Shown here in pieces: positions 11,031 to 24,800 of a DNA stretch of 64,000 nt. Under the pieces are notes generated by a model, which did not search any database, was not told the origin of the DNA, and worked only from the letters and a program-made list of their open reading frames with translations. The DNA is taken from positions 62,001 to 126,000 of the forward strand of contig JADNRY010000005.1 in the NCBI GenBank assembly GCA_015501585.1, written 5' to 3'. Position 1 is the stretch's first letter; each line of letters opens with the position of its first letter. The position numbers and the translations under genes are program-made. This stretch comes from Rhodocollybia butyracea (Eukaryota; Basidiomycota; Agaricomycetes; Agaricales; Omphalotaceae).

Positions 11031-13204
11031 ATGTCGAATAAACGCCAGCAGATTATAATAAAGGCGTGTCTTTTCCTTTATGTCCATGTATTGTCCGTAA
11101 TACTCCCCAATAGGTCTTCAGAAAGTTCAGCAACTCGCTTGGCCCAGACTCTTTAGACTTTTTAGAGCAAATACTGGATGCACACGAGATTGAAGATGAG
11201 AACGTCGAGACATCCATTGAAACTTTGGCGAAGGAATATAACAAGCAAGATGGCACGTTTTCCTGTCTCCATTCCATTTTCGGCACTAATACGAGCGCAG
11301 ATGCGACAATGAAAGTGTCGGTAGAGGTCCTACAGAAAGTCTATGAACTATTGCAAGACCAAGGCCAAGACGAACAGGAGACGGAGACTCTCGACCCCGA
11401 CAGTCATCTTCACTTTATCAACGCTTTTGAAATGCCTAGCTGGCATTGGTCTATCGAGCGCGGAACATTTGAAAAGTAATCACTCACTATTTTGGCATGT
11501 TTATCTTGCTCAACGATAATAGGACTGCCAACTCTTCAACGATGTCGGGTTCTGCCGATTCGCGTGTCTTTGCTGTTCGAGACCGTCTGAATATAATCAA
11601 ACAATGCATCTTGCGGAATGAACACTTTGCACCCTCAACGCTTCCATCAAGGGACAGAGATCGCCTCGTCACGGTAGTTGTTCTTTAAACCACAGAGCGT
11701 ACTTCCATCTGATCTCACTAGCTAAGGTCCACAAAACAACTGCTGGGTCGAGTTGCAGAGCGATTTTTACTCATGGGAATGCTTGCTCGATCCAAGGAAG
11801 GCAAACTGTGCTTAGAAGATGCAGATGGAAGCGTCGAACTAGACTTTTCACAGCTTGTGAGTGTTATTCTTGCGTGGTTACCATCGTCAAATAATGGCTA
11901 GTTCAGGATGAACCAGGGGATGGCTTGTTTACCGAAGGCTGCTTTGCTCTCGTCGAAGGAGAGTACACTGATGAAAGTAAATTGGAAATCATTGCTATAG
12001 GCCACCCTCCATGCGAGTCTAGGCAAACAGCACGGTACGACGGACCTTTTGATTTGGGAATTGATCTTTAACGAATGTAGATCCATATATGGACACATTG
12101 ACTTTCTGGGAAAAGCATCAACCTCACTACTTGATGATGTGCGCTACTTGTTCATTTGAATCCGATTTGATTGTTTGTTTACCTATCTTTATAGCAAAAA
12201 CTCTCCATCCGTGTACAAGAAGAGCTCTCTGATTTACATTTTTTCTTTCTCTCTGATGTTTGGCTGGACAATCCCCTCACACTTCCTGGTATCAAGAAGA
12301 TGCTCGATAACTGTGTGGAAAATGAATTCATTCCCAAAGTCATTGTGCTTTGTGGCAACTTTACAACCCAATCCATTGCTCACGGGAATGCGCGAGATAT
12401 CCAACGCTACCAAGGTTCTTTCAACTACTGATTGTACATGCACTCTCATTTAGTGGAACCACAGATAACTTTGATGCCCTGGCGGATCTTGTTGCCTCTT
12501 TTCCGTCAATAACACGTACAACGCACTTTGTTTTTGTACCAGGCCCATTGGACCTGACTTCGAATTCAACTTTACCTCGACGTCCGATATTACCTAGCTT
12601 AATGACACGCGTAAAATCCAAGATCCCAAAAGTGCATTTTGGGTCAAATCCTTGCCGGATAAAGTTCTTTGACCAGGAGATCGTAATATACAGAGACGAC
12701 TGTATGGCAAAGATGCTCAGAAGCGTTGTCGGTGTCGGCGTTAAACCAGATGTTGATAGTGACGATCTCAAGCGATTTGTGAGTCCCGTCGGTTTGTGAG
12801 CAATTCTTTCGCCCTGAGCTGGTTTGCAGCTGGTGCAAACGATCCTGGACCAAGCGCACCTTAGCCCGCTGACAATCAATATTCAACCTACGCTATCGGA
12901 ATATGATCATTCTCTTCGTCTGTATCCTCTCCCAACAGCTGTAAGTGTGAATCTCCTGAGCCTCTCATCAATTTTTAAAGACTGTCTGGTAGCTGGTACT
13001 CGCAGACAAATATGACAGATATAAAAAAACATATACAGGGTGTCATGTTTTTAACCCTGGCACCTTTGTGGGGGATTCCTTCACCTTTTCGACGTATAAA
13101 CCAGCAGAAATTAACTCGGAAGAATGGTAAGTCACTTAGAAGGGTAGTGTCAAGCAGGGTCTAACTCTCCTTGCAGTATGTTAGATGTAGATCAGCCTCA
13201 GTAG
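11031..13204 (+). CDS. DPB2: DNA polymerase epsilon subunit B (Dpb2)
   Basis: Essential second subunit of the leading-strand polymerase; it links Pol epsilon to CMG/GINS. The N-terminal domain runs [20 protein letters not shown] with [21 protein letters not shown] hallmark segment is [20 protein letters not shown] followed by [20 protein letters not shown]. The OB region holds [20 protein letters not shown] and [17 protein letters not shown]. The calcineurin-like, catalytically dead phosphoesterase domain includes [38 protein letters not shown] and HPLSP-type Pro-rich loops. The end is [20 protein letters not shown] then [11 protein letters not shown]. About nine introns are inferred, all frame-consistent. 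The first acceptor is at GTCTTCAG, not at the AATAG ten bases earlier. Confidence 0.93.
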
Positions 13205-13765
13205 CTTCAAAGTCTGTGCAGGTTTTACGGTGCAAATGGAAAGTATAGGAACTATCTTTAACACTTAACACTATACAGCGATCTTAGTCTGAGTACTTAT
13301 TTCCGGGAAGCAAAGATTTATCGTCTGTTCTTTGATATGGTCGCCTGACTCAAAGATATTCTCGTGTCCAAGCCAATCCAGGCTATTATTCTACCTCAGC
13401 CTAACTGAAGTAGGCAGCGGGTAGGGTTACAGATTGGACTCATTGCTTGCACCACACCGTCCGACGTGATAGTTTGAGATCATCTATCCCGGATTGCTCA
13501 CATTGACATCTCGTTAGCGACAATGCTCGTTCGTATGGGCTCCTCAGTGTCCCAAACTGTCGTCGATGCCGCGGCCAAGTTGCCAGATTTTACCATTGTT
13601 TAGAATTTCATTCCCTGAGTTTCTCCGAGAGGAGGTTCCCAGTAGATTTCATCATCGCATGTTCTTCCGTATCAAGCACCCTTCACTTCCTTCCCTTCAT
13701 CGATCGCAGGCACAACAATGCTCGCTCAGGTGGTCTTATTACACGGCCCGCTTCTCATTGCATAA
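13205..13765. other. Intergenic region DPB2 / CE16 esterase
   Basis: 3' flank of DPB2 and promoter of the esterase gene. A 67-codon ORF (13566-13769) has no recognisable product. I see no repeat or RNA gene. Confidence 0.5.
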
Positions 13766-15068
13766 ATGACACCACGATTTCCACCAAACCTGATGATGTT
13801 CCTACTTTCTACTTTACTCGGTCTTGTCCTAAACCCCGCATTTATTGCTGGTCATATTACGAACGTCGTCCTCTTTGGCGACTCGTACACAGGTACCTTT
13901 TCTAGGTTACGCTAATCCTGTTGAATCGCTCATGCTTGTACATAGACCAGTCTCGTGCACATAGTATTGCGAATGGCTCATTCCCTGGCAAAGATTATCA
14001 AGAAGTGTTTCCTCCTGTCAGATCATCAATCCATTTCCTACTGCCCAAGACTTATTTGAGTTCTACAGGCTGACACTGCTGCGGATGGTGGGGTACAGTG
14101 GCCTTGGTATCTGGGACTCTATGGCAATTACACGATTTGGAATTATGCAGTCGGCGGAGCGGTTTGTTCAAACAATCTGACGCCGCTATCTGGAGAACCC
14201 GATGTTGCTTTCGGGCAAACAGCATGGTTTATTCAAGATCACATTGAAAACTACAATACTTCCCAGCAGAGGTTGCTTCTTGATTCCTCTGATTTTGTTG
14301 TGATTACCTTTATCGGCACGAACGACGTGGGTATTGACTCGTTTGTCACGTTTAACGAGTCTGTCAATGCTTCGCTGCCAGATGTCGCCGATTGCCAGTT
14401 GAACCACCTGAGAGAAATGCATGCCCTTGGTGCACGGAAATTTATACTCAACTTCCTGATCCCTTTACAACTAACAAAGCTGTACTCGAATTCTTCTGCG
14501 CCGACCATCTATTTCCCAGAGGTCCATGACGGCAATGCTTGGAATCAGGGCATGTACAATCTTGTGCACAGTCTTAACCGGATACTCAGAGACGGGATTC
14601 GCGTTCTCAATGCGGAATGGGCGGGAGACGGCACAGTCGAGTATTTTGATACTTACGGGTTCTTTTCAGAAATGTATCATAATCCCACGCCTTTTTTCAA
14701 TGGATCGATACCCGCAAATGTTACTGGGCATTGTCACCAATGTGAGGCCTTAATACGATACGGTATTCAGAAATGTCATTGACGACGTACTGGACAGGTC
14801 CGGATCCTTTCAACTTTACTTTCTGCGGGATAGGCGACTGCACTCTAGCTGAACGCGATTCTTATATGTGGTGAGACGAGTCTATCCTGGGCAGGCTTAT
14901 GCACTAACAGGTCTTTCTGGGTTTGTAGGTGGGATGAACTTCACCCCAGTGAGCAAACTGGGAGGTATAAATGCGACTATTACTGGATCTAGACCAAGCA
15001 CTGATATACCCCGCAGGAATCTAGCGGCAGAGATGTTCAAGAAAATAGAGGGAAAGTCTCAGTATTAA
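13766..15068 (+). CDS. Secreted GDSL/SGNH esterase, carbohydrate esterase family 16-like
   Basis: SGNH-hydrolase similar to fungal CE16 acetylesterases, which remove acetyl groups from xylo-oligosaccharides outside the cell. The start MTPRFPPNLMMFLLSTLLGL leads into a hydrophobic signal peptide. Block I is NVVLFGDSYTDQSR (Ser nucleophile), block II is WNYAVGGAVCSNNL, block III is VVITFIGTNDVGIDSF (Asn), and block V is SYMWWDELHPSEQTGR (Asp and His). There are many Asn-X-Ser/Thr sites. The C-terminus after the last intron is NLAAEMFKKIEGKSQY. Near 14740-14775 the frame changes between GHCHQC and LTTYWTGPDPFNFTFCGIGD. No acceptable intron fits (the only GT-AG option is 30 nt and creates a stop), so a frameshift or base error is likely. 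Substrate is inferred. Confidence 0.8.
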
Positions 15069-15803
15069 ATACATACAGGTTAGTGCAGGTTAATGCCCCC
15101 AAACTTTAGCTTACGCTGTGGCTGATGTTTAGTGGTATGATGGAACAAGTATTTACGTGGATATTGTAAGAAAAAATTGAAGGAATTGCACGGTACTTGA
15201 CCTGGGAACTCCAAGAGTCACTTCCTCGTGGTACCAGTAGGTACATAGTATTAAGTGTAGCGTTCGGCTCCGCCTAGTAGCTGGACAACGGGATTCAAAC
15301 GATAAAGTGATCGTGACGTCACGGTAAAGAAATAGCGTGGAGTTTTGCTGTCAGTCGGCGCCCAGTCGGCAGTATTCAAAGTTCGAGAAAGCGGTCCCAT
15401 AAGGAAAATATAGCCGGTCCACAAGTGTGTAAGTATGTAGAAGTACTGGGACTCGGTGTTCCTTAATGGGACTGCTCCCTTCAATCGAAAACTAGCGTTA
15501 CATAGTTTGAGCGTTCGAATTTGACCCGCTTGCCGACTAGTAATAATGAAAAGTTTACAAAACGCTCACGGGCGCTCAGCGCGCTTACCCGCGGCATCAA
15601 CTCTTGCTTCATTCCCACCAACTCAGAAGCTTTTCGATGTCCTGGGCGTGATTCTCAACTCCTTTCTTCTGTTACTTGCTTCAGGATCTGCTCAACCCTC
15701 ACTATAACTCTGTTCGACGTCGCTCGTTTCTAATCAGTGTAATAATCTCAAACGGTCAGTGAGTTACCAGGTCTCGTACAGACGCCTAAATCTTTTACAG
15801 ATA
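15069..15803. other. Intergenic region CE16 esterase / FMP27
   Basis: Contains the esterase 3' flank and the FMP27 promoter and leader. A splice acceptor (TCTTTTACAG) ends three bases before the FMP27 ATG, suggesting a 5'-UTR intron. Short ORFs here have no recognisable product. Confidence 0.5.
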
Positions 15804-18800
15804 ATGTTTATTCTCAATATCTTTCGCTATTTTACTACCCCTCTGATGGTCGCTCTATTCTGGCTCCCTGAAAATAACTGGTGGATCGCACTTGGTCTCA
15901 GGCTTATCCGAATTCTTGTATTTGGACTTCTTCTTCGGACATACATTGTACCCTGGCTGTTTCTGCGCTTCTCTCGCCACATTCGTATACGCAGTGTCAG
16001 CTTACGATCAATTCGTGGGCTTTATATTGGTCACGGAAGTGGAAAATGGCGAGTCGAGCGGTTGAGTTATTCGTGGTCTCTCGTAGATGGTGCCAGGCAT
16101 TTGACTATCAGGGTTGAGGGTTTGAAGGGAGAAATATCTCAAGCAAAACCTACCCCTACTTTGCCAAAAGGCCATAGAAGATCATTAACGGTTGTTGCGC
16201 TTACGTTCGTCCAACATCAGGTTTGGCAAACAGTATCAGGATTCTTCATTCTTCTCGATCCACTATTTCGCCCCATCATACGTTCGGTAGCCACGCACGC
16301 GCTCCGATTGTTTATCTACTGGATCCCCAGCATCACATCGGCCATCTTTTTCGACATTCATTCCTCCTCATTCAACTTCACTGGATCTCCGGAATGTGAA
16401 GTCACAGTGGAGAGGATTCATCTTCATACCTTACTTGACTTTCATCAAGGTGAACAACTGGAGCAGGTGGCAGAGACAAAGACCCACTCCCGATCCAAAA
16501 AGTCATATAGTATGGTTGCCTGGAAGTCTAGACTTACAAGCAGCTTTCAGCGCACTTGGGATAGAGTAATCGAGGCGAGGGAGGGTACAGCTAGTTTTGC
16601 GGTCGAGCTTCACAATATCATGGGCTCCCTTACTTCTGGTGAGTAATAATACTGGCCATTGGAGGCTGGAGACTTGACTGACCTATTTTCTAGATCAGTC
16701 GTTCTTCCGTCTACCTGGTGCTGTCACTCTATACTCATCCACGGCATTCGATCCTAAACGACGGAGATTGAAAACCCACACCTTGAAAACGAACATTGAA
16801 TTCGGTGGTTGTTTTGTTGATGTGGATGTACTGCTCACTCTTCTACAGCAATTTAGAGCAAGGGCTTCCCCTCCCCCGCCGAAAGCAGATATACCTCTTA
16901 TCAGTCCTACGCTCTCGTTTATGTCCCGACGAACTTCTTTTCTGCGGTTGTCTTCGCCCCTCTCCCCGCGTGCTCCCCGTTCTCCTCTATCCTCCCCCAA
17001 CTCTGGCTTCTCATCAATCTACAGTCCAACCTCTCCACTTCTTGACTCCATCACTGTGAGTTATTCGTATGAATTCCATTGCTAGTTTTGACATTTTCCT
17101 ATCAGGCTTCGATTCTACCTCGACGGCATTACTATCGTCCTTGTATGAAATTGAAAGATACTAAGGACAAGGTACTTCTTACGTCGTACATCTATATGCT
17201 TTACTTAGAATGCTTGTTGTATAGGCTCTCGTGTCGTTTTTGGATTCTATACAACTCCATGTTGATTCTGTGTCGTTGGCCACAGCTCCACATGGCACTT
17301 GCGATTCGTACAGACTTGTGGTTGAAAACGTCAATGTCAATGCCGGACTCAGCGATACCAAGAATCTGCTACATCGCAAAGTGGCTGGAGCCACCAATTT
17401 CAAGGAAGCATTCGATTCTGATGTCTATTCTTTGGATATGAGTGTCGACGAAATTCGATTGACGCGTACCTCGGTTCGGGACCAGTTGCGCATAATCAAT
17501 ATTGGACGCCTTGTGTTGAATGTTGCTACTACCCAATGGCCATCTCCTCTCCTCGTTACCTCACCTTTCCTTGGTGGCGATCCAAACGCCCCCACTGTAC
17601 TTGTCAAGTTGGGTGCCGATTCGGTGATCGTTACAGAACGACTAGACTCTCTATTGGAACTCATCGAACACATCCCTATGAAAGATGAACCGAATCCACC
17701 ACGTCAAACCTTATCCTCACCAGTACCTGTTCCCCGGGTGGAACTTGAAGTTGTCTGTGGGCCTATTCAAAGTAGACTGATTGTTGGTTCCCAAGAACAT
17801 CCCCATGTTGTAGAAATGCGAACGGATGGCTTCTACCTGTGCGCCGACTCACACTTTGATAATCGATATCCGCTTGTTGCCACTATTTTGGCCGAATTTG
17901 ACAGGCTGCCTCTACGGATGATCTTCAAGCTCTCGTTCATATGGAAGTCCACTTTTATTCGAATACGTTCCCAGCGGCCCAAACGGATTAGCCATCGCGT
18001 AGCAGACTTTTCTGAAGATCCTGCGTTTGTTTCGCTCGACACTATCGAAGTCAACGGGAGAGGTGAATTCCTAGCCGAAATCAGAGACGACACACAAAAT
18101 ACCCCGCTAATCGACTTGTCGACGATGATATCTGATATCAACTGCTCATCGGATGCATTGTGTTTGGAGCTATGGCATCCTGAAGTGCTTGATACTCTGG
18201 TGGAGCTAATAGAAGCTATTCCGCCTGGTGAGGAGAAAGAACACGGTGGTTATAATCCGTTGCGTAACAGGTTACCGTCTGGCTGTACAGCAACGGTCGC
18301 GCTGGGCCGACTTGTCGTTTTCGTAACGGCGTCTGACCTCAGTCCCAATGACAACATGGAATTGTCTCGTGGATTTGCTTTACGAGTAAGCGGTGTCTCC
18401 GCCGAATATTGCGCTTTACATGCCACACACCTTCAGCGGCACAAAGAGCCGGTAGATCGTGCTACATCCAGGCTTCGACTCTTCCTGGCCAAAGAACGCA
18501 GTGTTGCTGCATGGGAAGAAGCAAAAAGGACAGCACCCGTCTCCACCTTCATGGGCCTTTCGTTCCTTCGGATCGCGCTGCGAAGCGCTGTCTCTACACA
18601 ATATTCAACCGACGATCCCTTCATCGCTGAACGCGATGATCCTGCTCTGGAAAATAGAGACTTTCTGCAAATCCATGGCTTTTCAACCGATATCCGAATC
18701 TATACTGATTCCGGTCACCCAGGAAAAGAAGTTTGCGACATCGCGACCCGAATTCCATACATGCAGGCAATGCTACGGGTCGCAGATGTGTACAGCACAA

Positions 18801-21800
18801 TGCTTGCTACTCGAACACTCCGAACATTATCTTCAACTCGCCCTGGACCAAACACCGTGACGAGAAGTCGTCCCACCCCCAATTCATCATTCCTGTCAGT
18901 CCAGTTTAACGGCACAGTTGATAATATACAGGCACATGCTGTTATTCGTAATTCCAAGGTCTTTTGCCGTGTCGATTCTCTATCAGTCCATGCGGTATCT
19001 GACGGGCCGTTGGTGACTCAATGGGATAAACTGGTGCTATGGACGCGTGTACCTTCGTCCGTCAATCGTTGGCAGCAGAAAACAGGACAGAAGTGGGAGG
19101 AGTTCTTGACACTGCTCAAATGGAACATTCATTTCAAGCAACAGTCTACAGTTACCCGATCACTTTCTATTGAAGGTGATGCGGCCAGACTCCGTGTCGC
19201 TTTTGGGTTCATTTTGGCCGATTTGGTCCTCGATGTGAGCATTGTGGTCAAGGCTATCCGCCATCTTCACCTCATAACAGCCGCTGGAGTATTCTTCCCT
19301 ATGCCCGAACCCGAAGCTGAGGATCCAAAAACAGTACCTAATATATCCATACGAGTGGGTTTCCTATCTCTAGAAGCTGCTGATGACCCCTTGGAAACCA
19401 AACTCGGCCGCATTTTTAAGATGGGTTCGGATGCATCTAAGAATCGGATGGATCGTGAAGATGCTTTTGTTGTAAAAGTAAGCAATATCTTAGGTGCTCA
19501 AACACCTGAACGGGAATCGGACTGGGAATTTTCATCAAATCACTCTGTTACTATCCAAGACGCTCGAGACCGGCTCGACCAAGTGCATGTCCTTGACTGG
19601 GTTATGCGACTCGAGCAACTCAAGGATGATCAGATTGATGCGCAGGCAGAGGTCTTTCGTCGGTTGAGACCAACGTTTTTTTCCAGAGCCTCCAGTTTTC
19701 CGACACTCATCCCGTGTAGTCCTGTGGCTGAAGACCCTCCACTTGTGAGGGTTTCTATCATGAATCTTGCGTTAAATGTCTCGAGGCCTTCGTTCCCACC
19801 GCAGAGTCTCTCTGAGTTTTCTGTTTGAACAAGGCCAGCTTCCAAAGGAGACGCAGTACAGTCTTTTGGTTCCACTCCATCTTCATTTTTCTTTGTCATC
19901 CTTACAAGTCACTTTGCGGGATTATCCTTTGGCGATGGCAGATATACCTCCACATGCAGACTCTACTTTGGCTGCCCTGGAGTTCGATACCGACCTGGTT
20001 ATTGCCGAAGAAATGGGCACCGACCTTTCCGTCCACTGGGTGGAATGCCCTATAGTTTTATCAGAGAATGAGCTGCTTGACACCGAATCTTTTTATCTCG
20101 CAGTTCCCAAGACTATTATGCCCGTGAAGACGTATGCCAACCCTGAAGTGATGGTCACCACTCCCGACGCAACTACATTTTGTTGGGGTGTAAGCTATGG
20201 ACCTACTACGCAAGATGTAATGAGGGTCATAGATACTTTATCAAGCTCTCCACGGGATCCCTCCCCACCCATAGGCTTCTGGGATAAGGTATGCTATCGA
20301 AACATTCTCATGCTTGTACTCATACTGTGTTTTGTAGCTGAGGCTTGTCTTCCATTGGAGCATTCGAACTTCCTTCAGGGGCGAGGTGCGATTCCATATG
20401 AAAGGTATGCGCTTTCCTGTTTGGTGTTTGTACAGTCCAGCAATATCTTTGTAGGTCTTCGCGATCCTTATGAGATCATCGGAGTTGGTGCGGGGTTTCT
20501 GTATTCGTGGCAAGGTCATACCAAGATCCTGATTGGCCGCAAGAACGATGACGGAGAACTCGTGCAGGTGATAAGCGATTCAATGATGATTGCTATACCA
20601 AAGTGCGTCTCTAGGCTAGTGAGCAGGCTGGTACTGAATTTCTAATTGTCGTAGTCTAAAGAAACTTCCGGAGAGATATCCTTCTACTTATCGTAAGATC
20701 TGCGCAAAATTCCTCTCAGGGACGAAGTTTGGCCTTGGTTTTGCGTTGGAAAGAAGCTGTGGGTCCGATTGCAGCAGTTGTTCTGGCTCACCTTTCCATC
20801 GCAAGTGCCGTTTTTTTGATTTCAAGCCCCATCATCAAGTTATATTGGAAAAAAAGTTGAACATACCTGATCTCAATGTTTGTTTCGGTTCTTCTTCTAT
20901 ATCTCTATCTCATTTTATCTCAGGGCCCTGGGGACTCTTACGTCGGGTTTCGGTCAAATTTCATCCACCTCTCGATCTCGTTGACGGCATCTACGCGAAG
21001 TTTAAAACCTGGAACAGAATCTCAGTCTAGTAGTCTGCATTTGACCCCAAAATCCTTCTCTTACTTTTGGTCATGGTGGTCCCTTTTCGATGGGAACTTG
21101 TCGCTCCCCATAAGGCATGGCTCATATTTTCCTCGTCGCATAATGTCACCCAAGCTTGGGCGGCATTTAGCTACACTTAAATACCGCTTGATGGTCCCAA
21201 AGTTGTCTGTGATGCATGGCTACATGGATGATTCGAGAGATAGTGAGCTTTTTCAGCCTTTACATGACCAGATTGCCTGATGTTTCACTCCCAGCTTGGG
21301 TTGACGGCGTCACACCATGGGTTGGTGTTAAAGGAATGGTTGAAGATTTTCAGGTCGACATGCACCAGAGGGAACAAGAGATGACTGTTCCTGGAACCTC
21401 GCCCTCTTCGACCAAAGTCATCCGTAGAAAACTTTTCTATGCTGCTGAAGTGGTCATGAAAAATATCGATCTACGGTGTAAGTTGTACTTCAGCTTGCAA
21501 TCACTTGGCAAAAATATTTAATATACAACTAGCCCTGGTCGCAATCTTCCAAGAACCTCTAAAGCAAGCTGTAGGCGTTTCTGCAGCATCCCAGAAAAGC
21601 AGATATCGAGCTCGAGATAATTTACCTATCACTGATCCCTCCTCTCCGTGGCACGACGCCGATGACTTTGTGGAAACAGATTGGTCAACATCAAATCTAT
21701 CAACCTTGCACATACTTCCTGTGGCATCTTCTCCTCGATTTAGCTATTTCAAGAAAAATACTGCTCTAGTCGACAATCAAATGGAACACAGCAAGTTTGG

Positions 21801-24800
21801 AAATGAGAATACTCATCGATGTTTACTGGGAGGGGAACCCTGTACGTCACCACTCTTTTTGTGTTGGTGTATCTGCTGAATCAACCCTATAGCGGTCTCG
21901 CAGATTCAGATGGGTCTAGCTTCAGATCGAATGGAGGAGCTGAAAGAAATTTCGACGACCAAGAATTCAACTTCCGAGGCAGTATGAACAAATTTATCTG
22001 ATAAGCATGGTGGTAGCTAAAATGATCATAGTCAACAGCCAAGAAGATGATACCGCTGCTTCGACGGTATATCAACCATCTCCTCGATGCGGATGGAGGC
22101 CAGTCAAACGACACAAGCGCTTATAGTTATTCAATGCCCGCGGATTCAGTTTCTGCTGACGAATGGGCTGAATTCGACAACGTATTCCAGATTCACTGCC
22201 CAAAATTATTCGTAGACAGTGCAGTTCGCGATGTGAGTTACGCACAATATGTCTGTTTACTGACCTTGCTAAACCAACTTACAAGATAATGATGCAATAC
22301 TATCATTGCTCGCGCTCTCGTAGAGGATTTGAATATCATATGGCAACTAGGTTGGTACACCTAACTAACGCATCCCATTTATTACTGATTTTTATTTTTA
22401 TTTTGTAGAGCAGTAAAATTCATCAGAGATCAAGCAGCAGCAGCAGCGCTCTCGAATCATGCTGACCAGTCTTCGGATCAGAAATCCAATAATCCTGCAC
22501 AAGTAGCTGCTTCTGCCATACGAAAGATTGTAGGCGATGCTTTCAAGTCCTCCCCAGAAGGCGAAAAACCTCACGTCACCGCCTCTACCACTGATGCCAG
22601 CAGTGCCCAACTAGACCCAATGAATGGATGGTCGGAAGGTGTCTCCCTTCGCAAAAGTCATTGTTGTTTGCTTCTGAAGCCACAGATTGTGCTGCGGGGT
22701 GAAGCAGACGAGATTTGTGTTGTTGCTGCCGTACAAGCCAAATTGCAATCATTCACGATCATGGATGATGCGAATGCTGACGATCCTGCGACTGGTAAAG
22801 TAATGTCCAGGTCAGCATCAGTGTATTTTTATTCTCCGCAAACTTATTTAATGACGCTATAGAACCTACGCGGTCTTGTCTGGCATGCAAACATTCGCTC
22901 CAACTTTCCAAGTTCAATCTGATGACGGATGTGTGCCATTAGAAGTGCTGATAGATCTCCGTTGTGAAAGCGACGCGTTCGAGCGCCTAGTGCCTCAGAC
23001 GGACGCGTCGTTCCAGTATGATAAATTCAACCGACTCCGTTTACGCAACAACACCACTTCCGCTGTGGCAAGGAAATCATCCGAATCTACAGGCTCTTTG
23101 GAAGTCGCAAACCATTTACACGACCAAACGGTATGTGGTTGCCTCCTCTACTCCCTTGCATCCGAACTAACTCTCCCAAGGATCTCATTCAAGTTCAAAT
23201 TCCTCGCTTCACCGTGACTGCCAGTGATCATCACTTTGAGACTATCTCCAACGTTATCACTCGACTAATTCTCGTTTCTGATGCTGCCCACAAGACTCGC
23301 CTGGATCAATTAGAAACTATCCTATTTCAATACGATTTCAATGACATCCCTTCCTCAGCGGAATTAATATCTGGCCTTCAACAACAGATGAGGAAAGCGA
23401 TTGACGTGGAGTATCTGACCGAAAAGAGTCCTCGACCGGGAGAAGAAGAACCTCAGCTGGAATTAATGAGACTTCGCGCTCACATGTTCCACCTCGCTGA
23501 AAGGTTGAACTTTTTATTTGAGGCCATCAAGCTAGCCCAAGAGAAGCGTGATGATCAAGCGGATAAAAAATCAGCGACGCTGTTATACGCCTCTTCATCC
23601 GAAATATCCTGGCGGATGGTTGATGAAAACAGAGATCTTCTAGCAAAGCTGGTAATTCAGCACATTGATTTTTACTGGCTCAGACGCCAGGACAGCTCAA
23701 CCCTGAATCACCTGACTGTGCGGAACCTACAAGCGTTTGATGGATCAAGAGATGCTACTTGGACGGAGATAGTTTCAAAGTATGACGAGCCTGTCTACCA
23801 TCCACTCCTCAAGGTGAGTTGATGGCCGATCCGTAAGCCTTTCTGTAACTGATCAGCTTCACAGCGAGGAATATTTGTTCTTTCAAATTGGTCGGTACTC
23901 CCTCCTGTGGGTGGAATTACCATCTACGAAAGCTTTGAACTCTCCCTGCATCCTCTTCGGCTCCAGATCGATGCTAAGGTTGGACGTCGAATCATGGAGT
24001 ACGTATATCCTTCGAGGAAAAACCGCCGCAAATCTATCGAAGAGGTCCCTCAAGCAGATACCGCCATGGACAATGCAATGCGAACGAGTTCATTTGGCTA
24101 CTTAGATAGTCCTGACGTTGCGAATCCAGCGCTCCCGCTGAACCATGAATTATCGGGTCTGACACCGCCGTTGCGGAAACTTGGAGCATCGCGTTCCTTC
24201 ACGGATCTACGCTCTACTGCTGCTCAAGATACGAGACAGGTGACTTTAAGGCCAACCCTTCAACGAGCTCGGTCTCAAACTGCGGTGGATCGTTTTGAGC
24301 GGGAGGCCAAAAGACAGAAAACTCAGAATAGTGTACACAGAAATAACGGTGATGCGGCGGAGATGAAAACTCGTTCTTCTCGAAAGACTTTTGTATTTGT
24401 CAAGATCTCCAGGTGAGTTTGATCCTTCATTTCCTTGACCTCTTATTCAAAACGTCTGTCATTTTAGTCTCAATCTACTTCTAAGTGTGATGAAAGAGGA
24501 TGCCTTTGTTTGTCGAGATGCTCGGATACGGACTCGTGATCTAGAGTTCCGAAACCAGACGTTGAGTGTCAGTCCACACTACTTTTCTAATGATTTCGCT
24601 ATGAACTTAAGCTCATTTATAGTTTGAGGAGCTTGTGAATCAATTCATTCCTTCAGACATGAGCTGGAAAGGCTGGGTTAAGATGGCATTCCAACAACCC
24701 CTTGTCCCTGTCCTCCCTGTGGCACGAGAACTCATCTCAAAAACGAAGTGGATCGCTTCGAAAAGCACCGCCGCTGTTATCGAGCATTCTTCGCCTCCGA

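Noticed and set aside
14744..14773. A 30-nt intron to rescue the CE16 frame
   Set aside because: It is too short for this genome's introns, and the junction creates a stop codon.
15500..15540. tRNA-like GTTCGAAT string
   Set aside because: No acceptor or anticodon stem can be drawn around it.
16695..17000. 101-codon minus-strand Arg/Gly-rich ORF
   Set aside because: It is antisense to FMP27 exons; the composition reflects Ser/Pro codons on the other strand.
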